Positions 52,701 through 62,700 of a DNA stretch of 64,000 bases are shown here, in pieces. The translations under genes and the position numbers were made by a program. The stretch spans positions 1 to 64,000 of the forward strand of contig NZ_JOFH01000026.1 of the NCBI RefSeq assembly GCF_000721235.1, read 5' to 3'. The stretch's first letter is position 1. Each line of letters opens with the position of its first letter. The stretch comes from Streptomyces olivaceus. GTDB lineage: Bacteria; Actinomycetota; Actinomycetes; Streptomycetales; Streptomycetaceae. The notes below the pieces were generated by a model. That model was given only the letters and a program-made list of their open reading frames with translations, ran no database searches and was not told the DNA's origin.

Positions 52701-53713
52701 CCGCGGCCCAGGTCAACACCCATGCGCCCCGCGACCGGGTCGAGATGTCGCTGTACCGGATCTGGCGGCAGGTACTGGTGCACCCCGGCATGGGCATCAC
52801 CGACGACTTCTTCGCGGTCGGCGGCACGTCCCTGTCCGCCATCAAGGTCGCGCACCTGGTCCGTGAGGAGTTCGGTCACGATCTGCCGATACGCGAGGTG
52901 CTGGAGCATCCCACGATCGAGCGCCTGGCGGCACGGGTCCGGGAGGGCGTACCTGCGAAGGGCGACGACTCGCTGATCGAGTTCCGCGCGGGCGGCGGCG
53001 CGGGACGGGTGGTGTGCGTCCATCCCGCGGGCGGTACGGCCTTCTGCTACCTGCCGTTGGCCACGGCCCTGCCCGAGGGGATCGGCGTCCAGGGCGTCCA
53101 GGCCCTGGGGCTCAACCCGGGCGAGGAACCGCTGGCGTCCGTGGAGTCCATGGCGGAGCACTATCTGCGGCTCGTCCGGCCGGAGCCGGGCGAGGCGCTG
53201 GTGCTGTGCGGACTGTCCTACGGCGGTCTGGTCGCGCACGAGATGGGGCGCCGACTGGCCGAGGCCGGTCACGACCGGTCCGCCGTGGTCCTGCTCGACA
53301 CGCACGGCACCGACGACCCGGCCGAGCGGGCCGCGTTCGCGCCGGTGGGCGCGGACGACTTCCGCGCGAGGCTCGTCCGCTTCAACGGCATGTATCCCGG
53401 CATCGACGACGCCCAGATCGACCGGTACTTCCGGATCTACAACCACAACCGGGCCGCCGCCCGCGACCACACCCCCCGGTCCACGGCCGCTCCCCTGCTG
53501 CTCGTCCAGGCCGACGCGGAGGCCCCGAGCCCCGCGGAGGCGGCCGCGGTGGAGGAGAGGCAGCGCCGCTTCTGGGGGGAGCGGGCCCTGGCCGGCCTGG
53601 TGGTCGAGCGGGTGGAGGGCGGCCACTGGGACGTGCTGGAGGGTGAGCGGGTGTCCCGTATCGCCGCACTGATCACTGACGAACTCGCCCGGCTCGACGG
53701 CCGGTCCGTATGA
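49787..53713 (+). CDS. NRPS, C-A-T-TE (detoxin/rimosamide-type)
   Basis: 1308 aa from TTG at 49787, with GGAGAAGG about 7 nt upstream. Domains by residue: condensation about 20-445 (LSFGQERLW; HHAVSDG at 152-158; LCL-like), adenylation about 480-965 (YTSGSTGRPKG near 619, FDASVHELF, YVYGPTETTVYS, YRTGDLARLLPDGDYEFVGR, NRSGKLDRQ), thiolation with Ser1015 in GGTSL, and thioesterase about 1060-1300 with Ser1144 in GLSYGG and a late His in EGGHWDVL. By hand alignment the pocket residues are D-A-H-S-V-T-V-V-Y-K. D235 implies an alpha-amino acid, perhaps aromatic. It ends in an ATGA overlap with the hybrid synthase. In detoxin-type systems such an NRPS adds the amino acid that is joined to the detoxinine core. 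Confidence 0.9.
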   Translation: MTATHTPHASSPGSQDDGFPPPLSFGQERLWTLAQTAGAVAAYNEPMAFRIRGPLDRALLGRALDIVVSRHETLRTRFVDVDGEVRQDVGPPESGLPLRVEDLSGAPDAEARLADHQREECETPFDLRRGPLVRGRLITLAPSDHALLLTLHHAVSDGRSGQVLTRELGVLYGALLRGEEHPLPPLPEQFAAHCRRQRAWVNGPEAAGQAGFWREYLDGAPPLLALPTDRPRPPRQSHDGDRVHVRLDADLTAALRTAARKEKCTLFAAVLAGWHILLSRLSGQTDGVVGIPVEGRRGSAASGLIGFYVNSLAHRVDLSGNPTGAEALRDVRASLRSVLRHQDLPFAHVVEAVNPRRSLSHGPLFQTMLTWGASRKDFLELAGTRVEPLAIDFAPAKFDYTLYLHEEDGGLVGYLDYARALFDRGTVERHLRYLTRVLRQLADDPGQRVADLVLLDDREHGELLAKGHGPVAPSPAADLVELFEEQVRGRPHGPAVVAGGTRLDYAELDRRANRLAHSLLARGVRPQQVVGLHCGRTAELLVGMWGILKAGAAYLPLDPGQPAARLRTIVEEATPALVLSDLGDPPGPWLPLGQVEAEGERDDPPGVAIGPSHLAYVIYTSGSTGRPKGVAVTHGNVVNLIGNWLDQYGAIPGEPSSAWASIGFDASVHELFLPLTTGAVLHVVPEDLRGDPEALLDWMREREIVHAYLPASYITWIDEDPGGRLRGLALRQVTTGAEPLPEMALHRMREVLPGLRVCYVYGPTETTVYSITHNQPQALGRRCPIGRPVRNTLVHLLDQGRRPVPPGVTGEVYIGGAGVARGYLNRPDLTDERFLPDPFVPGGRVYRTGDLARLLPDGDYEFVGRVDDQVKLRGFRIEPGEVAAALREVPGVTEAAVLADRDEAGETRLVAGVARAGGGSPLLPHEWRAALSERLPDYMVPSLFAEFERLPLNRSGKLDRQALLAHARSALSAAQVNTHAPRDRVEMSLYRIWRQVLVHPGMGITDDFFAVGGTSLSAIKVAHLVREEFGHDLPIREVLEHPTIERLAARVREGVPAKGDDSLIEFRAGGGAGRVVCVHPAGGTAFCYLPLATALPEGIGVQGVQALGLNPGEEPLASVESMAEHYLRLVRPEPGEALVLCGLSYGGLVAHEMGRRLAEAGHDRSAVVLLDTHGTDDPAERAAFAPVGADDFRARLVRFNGMYPGIDDAQIDRYFRIYNHNRAAARDHTPRSTAAPLLLVQADAEAPSPAEAAAVEERQRRFWGERALAGLVVERVEGGHWDVLEGERVSRIAALITDELARLDGRSV

Positions 53714-56700
53714 ACCACACCGCCAGAGGCATGATGCGAACACCTGCCCTTTCCACCGGTCTGGCCCGTGCCGTGCACGAGCGGGCCGGGCTGACTCCGC
53801 ACGCCCCGGCCGTGAGCGACGGCGGCCGGACACTGGACTACGCCGCGCTGGACGCCGAGGCCGCGGGCGCCGCCGCCGCGCTGCGGGCCCTGCGGGTGGG
53901 GCCGGGCGACGCCGTCGCCGTGGCTCTGCCCCGCAGTTGGCAGCTCGTCTGCGTGATGCTGGGCGTCCTCCGGCTCGGCGCCCGCGTCGTGCCCGTGGAC
54001 CTGCAGAGTCCTGCGGAGCGCCGGGACCACGTCCTCGCGGACTCCGGCGCCGTGGTGCACGTGCACACCGGTGACGCGCCGCACGGTCTTCCGCCGGGCG
54101 TCGCCGCCGTACCGGTGGACGGACTCCTCCGGGACGGGCGGGACGCCGTGGACCGGCCGTCGCCGCCGGACACCGCCCCACCGGTCTCCTTCGTCTTCTA
54201 CACCTCGGGGACCACGGGCCGGCCCAAGGGCGTGGAGGTCCGCGACGCCGGCATCCTGCGGCTGGCCCGGCCCGGATACCTGCGGCTGGAGGAGACGGAG
54301 CGCTTCGCCTGCCTGGCCAACCCCGCCTTCGACGCGCTGAGTTTCGAGGTCTGGGTGCCGCTGCTGACCGGCGGCTGCTGCGTCGTCCTGGCCGACGACG
54401 ACGTCCAGTCGCCGGAACGGCTGGCCGAGGTCCTGCTGCGCGAGCGCGTCGACACCGCCTTCGTGACCGCGGCCCTGTTCAACGCCGTCGTCGCGACCGT
54501 CCCCGACTGCTTCGCGGGCCTCGGGCAGCTGCTGATCGGCGGGGAGCAGCTCAACGCCCGGGCGGTCCGCTCCTGGTACCGCCACAACGCCGGCAGCGGG
54601 ACGCGGCTGTACAACGGCTACGGACCGACCGAATGCTCGACCTTCGCCCTGTGCCACCCCATTCCGCGCGACCTCGACACGCCGGTGGTGCCCATCGGGC
54701 GGACGCTGCCGGAGACCGGCGCGACGCTGGTGGTGCCGGGCACCACCCGCGAGGCCGCGCCCGGCGAGGTGGCCGAACTCCTGCTGTCCGGCGCCGGTCT
54801 GGCCGCCGGATACCGCAACCTGCCCGAGGAGAGCGCACGCCGGTTCGTGCCGCTGTCCCGTCCGGACGGACCGCCCGTCGTCCACTACCGCACCGGTGAC
54901 CTGGTACGCCGTGACGCGCGGGGGGACATCGAGTACATCGGGCGCGCCGACCGCCAGGTCAAGGTACGGGGCTTCCGCATCGAACCCGGCGAGCTGGAAC
55001 AGCGGATCCTCGCCCACCCGGCCGTGCGCCAGGCCCATGTGTGCACCCGCCGGGCCGGGGGTGACGGACCGAACGAGCTGCTGGCGTACCTCGTCGTGGA
55101 TTCCGCGCTGACCTGGGCGGAGTTCGACCGGCACCTGGCCGCCCACTTGCCCGCGTACATGCGGCCGCACCACCTGTACCGGATCGACGCCGTGCCGCGG
55201 ACCGCCAACGGCAAGGCCGACCAGGCCGCGCTGCTGGCGCGTACGGATCCGCCCTGGCGGCCGGACGGCGACGCCGCCGAGGTCACCGACCCCGTGCAGC
55301 GGGAGCTGCTGGAGATGGCCGGCCGGGTGCTGGGCCTGCCGGATCTCCGGCCGGGCGACACCTGGATCGCGTGCGGCGGCGACTCCCTCACGGCGTTGCG
55401 GCTGCGCTTCGAGATCCGGCGGCGCTGGAACCGCGACCTGCCGCAGAGCCTGGTGCTCCGCGGTGACCTCGCCGCACTGGCCGAAGCCGTCCGGGCGGCC
55501 CCCGACACCGATGCTCCCGGATACCCCTCCGCGTCGGCGGCCGGGGCCGGGTCCGCCCCCGCGACCAGCGAACAGCAGCGCCTGTGGCTGATCCAGCAGC
55601 AGTCGCCGCACTCCCGGGCCTACGACGTCCGGCTGGCCTTCGCCGTCGAGGGGGAGGTCGACGTACCCGCCCTGCGCCGCGCGTCCTCCCGGCTGGTCGC
55701 CCGGCATCCCGCCCTGCGCACCGCGTTCGAGGCGGCACCCGAGGGGCTCCTCCAGGTGGTCGGTGAGCCGTACGACCCGTGGGTGCCGGCGGAGCGGCCG
55801 CACGCGTCGCCCGGCGTCGTCGCGGGCGGTGTGCCGGATCCCGGCGCGCCGCAGGACGCCTTCTTCGCGGAGCCCTTCGACCTGTCCCGGCCCCGCATGC
55901 TGCGGATGGGCCTGCTCCCGGCGGAGACCGGCTCCGGCTCGGTGCTGCTCCTGCACCTGCACCACATCGCCGTCGACGGCTGGTCCGTGAACGTCCTGCT
56001 GCGCGACCTGTCGGACGGCTACGCCGCGGCCCTCGCGGGCGGGGAGGACGCCCCGGACCGCGCCGCCCCGGCGCCCACTCCGCTCGACTTCGCCGTCTGG
56101 CAGGAGCGGTGGCGGGCCGAACCGGCCTACGACGCGCTGCGCACCGGGCTGCTGGCCCACTACGCCGATCGCACCGAACCCGGGCGGGCGGTGCCGCAGC
56201 CGGCGCCCCACCCGGCGGACCGCCCCGGTGCGGCGCTGCTGCACACGCAGCTGGACGTGGTGCGCCGCGCGGCTCTCGACCGGCTCTGCGGCGCCGCGGG
56301 GCTGACCCGGTTCCAGGTGCTGCTCGCCGTCTACGCCTGGGCGTTGTACGGGGTGACCGGCGACGCCCGGCCCCGGGTCGCGGCACCGGTCGCGGGCCGT
56401 CCGGTGCGGGAGTTCGAGGACAGCGTCGGCATGTTCGCCAACACCGTCCTGCTTCCGCTGGACGTGTCCCCGCGGCGGGAACTGCGGCAGGAGCTGCTGC
56501 GACTGGGGCGGGACACGCAGGAGGTGCTGGAGCGGCAGGACGTCGCGCTCGCCGACGTCGTCCAGGGGCAGGGTCCCCGGCGCCGGGCGGGTTCCCCGTT
56601 CGACTTCCTCTTCGTGCTGGAGAACACCGACTTCGATTCGCTGGAGCTGCCCGGCTGCGAGACGTCCCCGCGATGGCCGGTGCCCGCCGGGGCCAAGTGC

Positions 56701-59700
56701 CCGGTGACGCTCTCGGTGATCGAACGGCCCGACGGCCTCGCCTGCCAGTGGGAGTACGCGCCGGAGCACTTCACCCCCGAGCGGGCCGCCGCGCTGGCCG
56801 AGCTGTTCCGCCGAGGAGTGGACGCCCTCACCGAAGAGCACTCCGCGACCGGCACCGTGGCCGACCTGGTCGCCGGCCACCGCGGCTCGCTGCCCGAACC
56901 CGGACGCGGCGAGTCGCGTGCCTGGGCCTGGACGACGGTCGCGGAGGGGTTCGCCCTGCAGGTCGCGAGGACCCCGTCGGACCCGGCCCTGATGACCGCC
57001 GAGGGGCCGGTCGACTACCGCACGCTGGACGCCTGGGCGGCGGCGCTCGCCGCCGACCTCCGTGCGACGGCCGGGGCACGGGACGCCGAAGGGCCGTGCC
57101 ATGTCGCCCTGTTCCTCGAACCGTCCGTCGAGCACGTGGTGGCGCTGCTGGCCCTGGCCCGGCTGAACCTGACCGCCGTGCCGGTGGACCCGTCGTACCC
57201 GCCCGCGCTGCTGCGGCAGATCCTGGAGCAGACCGACCCGCTGTGCGTCCTGCTCCCGCCCGGCGACCAGTCCGCGTTCGACGCGGTGGACCCAAGAGGC
57301 AGGCTGGGCCTGCCGCGGCGCACGGTGACCCTGTCCGCGGCGCCGGACCCGGCCCTTCCCGTCCCCCCTCACCGGGGCGAGCGCCCCCTGTACACCCTGT
57401 TCACCTCGGGATCGACCGGAACCCCCAAGGGCGTACGGGTGTACGACCGGACGCTGTGCAACCTGCTCCAGTGGCAGGCGGCGTCGGGCGGGCTGGGCAG
57501 CGCGGCGGCTACGCAGCAGTTCTCCATGCTGTCGTTCGACGTGTCGTTCCAGGAGATCTTCGGCACCTTGTGCTCCGGTGGCTGCCTGCATCTCGTACGG
57601 CCCGGTCTGCGCCAGGACGTTCCCGCGCTCCTCGACCGGCTGGAGGCGGCCGGCATCGAACGCCTCTTCCTGCCGTTCGTGGCGCTGCAGATGCTCGCCG
57701 AACACGCCGTGCACCTCGGCCGCTACCCGTCGCGGCTGCGCGAGGTGGTGACCGCCGGGGAGCAGCTGGTCTCCACCGACGCCGTCCGCCGCTGGTTCGC
57801 CGGGATGCCCGGCTCACGGCTGTTCAACCAGTACGGGCCGACCGAGACCCACGTCGTCAGCAGCCTGTGCCTCGACGGCGACCCCTCCCGCTGGCCGGAA
57901 CGGCCGGCCATCGGCGGCCCCGTCGCGAACGCGGTGCTGCACGTCGTCGACGAGGCCGGACTGCCCGTGCCGCCCGGCTGCCCGGGCGACCTGCTCCTCG
58001 GGGGCGTGATCGACGCGCCCTGCTACCTGGGCGACGGCCGTCTGAACGAGGAGCGGTTCACCGAGCTGCCCGGACAGGGCCTGTTCTACCGCAGCGGCGA
58101 CCGCGCCCGGTTCGACTCCGACGGCCTCCTGCACTTCCTGGGACGCGCCGACGACCAGGTCAAACTGAGCGGCCACCGGCTGGAACCCGGCCAGGTGGAG
58201 GCGGCCCTGCTGCGCCACCCCGCTGTCGTGGGGGCCGTCGTGGCCGTCGACGGTGGGGAGCTGGTGGCGTGCCTGCGGTGCGGGGACGCCGCGCCCTCGC
58301 CGGCCGAGCTGCGAGAGCACCTGGCCGGTCTGCTGCCCGCGCACGTGCGGGTCGCCCGTTACCGGCTGCTCGCCGAGCTGCCGCGCACCCCGAGCGGCAA
58401 GCTGGACCGGGAGGCCGCGCTGCGCGCCCCGTCGCGGGAACTGCCGGGCGCCCACCGCGCCGCCGACGGGCCGTCGTCCGGGCGGGAGGCCGCACTCGCC
58501 GCCGCCTTCGAGGAGGCGACCGGGTCGGCCATCGGGCCGGACCAGACCTACTTCGAGGCGGGGGCGTCCAGTCTCGACCTGATGCGCTTCCACCTGCGCT
58601 GCACGACCGTCCTCGGGCTGCCGCTCACCGTCGCCGACCTCTTCGAGCACGTCACCGTGCGCCGGCTGGCGCGGTTCCTCGACACGGACGCCGGAGCCGG
58701 CACGGGTGGGGGTGCGGGTGCGGGTATGAGTACGGGTACGGCCACGAGTACGAGTGTCGGTGCGGGTACAGGCGACCATGCGGGGGCCGGTGCGGGCGAC
58801 CTCACGGGTGCCGCTGCGGGTGCCGAGGGGATCGCCGTCGTCGGGATGGCGGTGCGCGCGCCGGGTGCCCCGGATCTGGCCGCCTTCTGGGAGCTGATCG
58901 CCTCGGGGGCCGGCGGCATCGAGTACTTCGACGCGCCCGAGGGCGTCGTGGGTGCCCGCAGCCAGATGGACGGGCTGCTGGCGTTCGACCCGGAGCGTTT
59001 CGGCATCAGCCGCCAGGAGGCGCGGCTGATGGACCCCCAGCAGCGGCACCTCCTGATGGCCTGCGTCGAGGCGCTCGCCCACGCCGGACTCGCCGACACC
59101 GGTGCCGCGCGCGTCGGGCTGGTGGCCGGGGCGGGCGAGAACACCTACTTCCAGGCCATGCTCCGCGAGGCCGACCCCGCGCACCTCCCCGACGGCTTCC
59201 AGCTCGCCCTCCACCACGACAAGGACTTCCTCGCCACCAAGGCGGCCTACCACCTCGGGCTGACCGGCCCGGTACTCGCCGCCCAGACCGCGTGCTCCAG
59301 TTCCCTGGTCGCCGTGCACCTCGCTGCGGGGATGCTGCGCCAGGGGGACGCCGACGTGATGCTGGCGGGCGGCGTCCTGGTCGACACCTCGCTCTCCCAG
59401 GGCTACCGCTACCGGCCGCAGCACATCCTCTCCGCCGACGGCCACTGCCGGCCGTTCAGCGACGACGCCGACGGCACGGTCGGGGGCAGCGGCACCGGCG
59501 TGCTCGTCCTCAAGCCGCTGAGCCGGGCGCGGGCGGACGGGGACACCGTGTACGCGGTGATCACGGGCTCGGCGGTGAACAACGACGGGTCCGCGAAGCT
59601 CGGTTACAGCGCTCCCTCTCTGGCCGGTCAGCGCGCGGCCGTCCGTACCGCCCTGCGCCGCAGCGGCCGCCCGGGCTCGGACGTCGCCTACGTGGAGGCG

Positions 59701-62700
59701 CACGGCACGGGCACGCGTCTCGGCGATCCGGTGGAGGCGGAGGCCCTGCGACAGGCGCTCGGTACGACGGAGCCGGACCACTGCGCCCTCACCTCGGTCA
59801 AGAGCCAGATCGGCCACCTGGGAGCGGCGGCCGGAGCCGTGGGCCTGATACGGGCCGTGCTCTCGGTCCACCACGGCGTCATACCGCCCACGCGCGGGTT
59901 CCGCGCCCTCAACCCGGAGATCGGGCCCGACCCTACGCCGTTCTACGTGCCGACCGAGGCGCTTCCCTGGCCCGCGCGGCGGGACCGGGTGGCCGCGGTG
60001 AGCAGCTTCGGCATCGGTGGCACCAACGCCCATGTGGTGCTGGAGGGAGGCAGCGCGGCCGGGCCGCCGCCGGACGCCGCGGACTCGGGCGCCGCGGACC
60101 AGGAGGTCGTGCCGCTCGTCGTGCTCTCCGCGGCCGGTGCGGTCCGGCTGCGGTCGGACGCCTCGCGGATCGCGGACTACCTGGAGCGCAGGCCCGAGGC
60201 CTACGGTCAGGTGCTGCGTCACCTGCAGGCGGGCCGGCCGCAGGAACGGCTGCGGGCAGCCGCCGTCTGCCCCACCCCGCTCAGCGCCGTCGACTGGCTC
60301 CGCGCTGCGGCGGCCTCGTCCGCCGAGCCGGGTGCCGGGGAGAGGCCGGCGGCGCCACCGCGGGATCCGGTCGCGGCCGCGGAGTGCCGGTCCGTGTCGG
60401 AGCTGGCCGACGCCTGGCTGGCGGGACGCACCGTGGCGTGGCCGGAGGGCTCCGCCCAGGCACCGTGGGACTTCCCACCGCCGTCGTTCGACCTCGCGGA
60501 CTTCCACTTCGGCCGGGCGTCCGCCGCGCACTCCGCGCCGGCACCGTCCGGGGCCCTCGCGGCGGCACGGACGCCGGAGCGCCTTCCCGAGGCGCAGTGG
60601 CTGCACCAGCCGCAGTGGGTGCGCCTGCGCCGCGCGGCCACCGTTCCCCGCGGCGACCGCGCCCGCACCCTCGTCGTCGTCGCCGAAGGCCCGGCGGACG
60701 CCGCCCTGGTGGACGCCTTCGCCGCCGGTCACCGCCGGGTGGTGTGGGTCAGGGCGTCGGCGGACCGGGCCCGAACCGGAGCCGACCGCTTCGAGGCCGA
60801 CCCCGCCGACCCCGCCCACCTGCGGTACGTCCTCGACGCCGTCACCGAGGACGGCCCCCCGGGCGTCGACTGGGTGCACATGCTGCCGCTCTCGGTGGAC
60901 GGGCCCGTACACGCGACGAGCGTCGACCGGGCCGCCTGGGCCTGCCTGGACACCCCGGCCGCGCTGCTGCGGGCGGTGTCCGGCAGGCCGTACGCGGCGC
61001 TGCTGAGGCCCTGGTGGGTGTCGCGCGGGGCCAGGCCGGTCCACGGTGACGTCAGCCGGCCGGAGACCGCCCTCCTCGCCGGTGTCACCGAGGTCGGACC
61101 GCAGGAGGGCGCCCCGCGCGGCCACTGGGTCGACCTCCCCGGCACCGGCGCCTGGGCGGCGCAGCTGGCCGCCCTGTTCGCCGAGCCGGAGACCGCAGGC
61201 CTGCCCCGGCAGCTGGCGCTGCGCCAGGGCTGCTGGTGGGAACAGGTGCTCCTGCCGGTCGCCGCGGCCCCGGACCACGAGGGCGAGCCACTGCCCGCGT
61301 CCGAGGGCGACCACCTGATCCTCGGCGGCACCGGCGGCCTGGGCACCGGCATCGCGGCGTGGCTGCTCGCGCACACCCCCGGCCGGGTGCTGCTGCTGTC
61401 GCGCCGCCCACGGCTTCCCGAGGTGCTCGCCCCCTGGGCGGAGCGCGTGGAACTGGTCGACGCCGACCTGGCGGCCGAGCCGACCGCCGAGGTCGCCGAG
61501 CGCATCGCTTCGCGCACCACCGGGCTGGCCTCCGTGGTGCACGCGGCGGGCGTCGCGGCGGGCGGGCTGGTGGCGCGGCGCGACGCCGAGGACATGCGGA
61601 AGGCCCTCGCACCGAAGCTGCGCGGGGCGCTGCTCGTGGAGCAGCTGATCGAGGAGCACCGGCCGGCCCTCGCCGTCTACTGCTCGTCCATGTCCGCGCA
61701 CCTGGGCGGCGTGGGCCAGTTCGACTACGCCGCCGCCAACGCGCTGCTCGACGCCTTCGCGCGGTACGGCGGGCCGGGCGGGGGCACGACCGCCCGGTCC
61801 GCGCTGGCCTGGGACGTGTGGCGGGAGACCGGCATGGCGGTGCGGACGCTGCACTCCGACGCGCGGCACCGGGCGCACCTCGGCGTGGGTCTGACCGTCG
61901 ACGAGGGGCAGCGGGTCTTCGCCCGCGCCGTCGGGCTCGGCCTGCCGCACCTGCTGGTCTCCACCACGGACGTGGAGGAGTCACGCGTCTTCTACGAGGG
62001 CGCCGGTCACGACGCGTCCGGTGTTCCCGCCGCCCGGCTGCCGGGGGCGCCGGCGGGAGACCGGGCTCCGGCGCCGGACTCGGCGCGGAAGCTGCTGGCC
62101 GAGCAGTTGTGCATCTTGCTGGGAGTCGACCGGCTCGACCCGGACGCGTCGCTGTACGACCTGGGAGCCGATTCCCTGACCCTGCTGAGCGTGATCGAGG
62201 CGGTCGACCGGAGCTTCGGCGTCGAACTCGACCTCGGCTCCCTCAGCCACCGGGTCAGCCTCGACGAGATCGTGGCGCGGCTGGACGAGGCCCGCGGCGA
62301 GGCGGACCGGACGCAGGACTCCCAGGACCACCTGAACCCGGAGGAGGGCAAGGACGAGGACGGGGACGGGGACGGGGTGACGCTGACGGTCTGGCAGCAG
62401 GGCGCCGGGCGCGACGTCGTGTGCCTGGTGCATCCGGTCGGCGGGGACGTCCAGGCCTACCGTTTCCTGGCGGCCGAGATCGACCCGGGGGCGACCGTGG
62501 CCCTGATCGCCGACCCGGGCCTGCGGGGCCGGGAACTCCCGCGGTGGACGATCGCCGAGCGGGCCCACCACTACCTCGCGGCCCTGCGGGCCCGCTTCCC
62601 CGAGACCACGTGGCGATGGCACCTGGCCGGGTGGTCGTTCGGGGCCTGGGTGGCCGCCGGCATGGCGGCCGAGGCGGAGTCCGCGGGGCGGCCGGCCCGC

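Noticed and set aside
49817..61950. Very long minus-strand open frames opposite the NRPS and hybrid genes, over 1000 codons each
   Set aside because: They are complements of high-GC codons with third-position bias; they contain no NRPS-independent motif and no ribosome site, while the plus strand carries all catalytic motifs in order.
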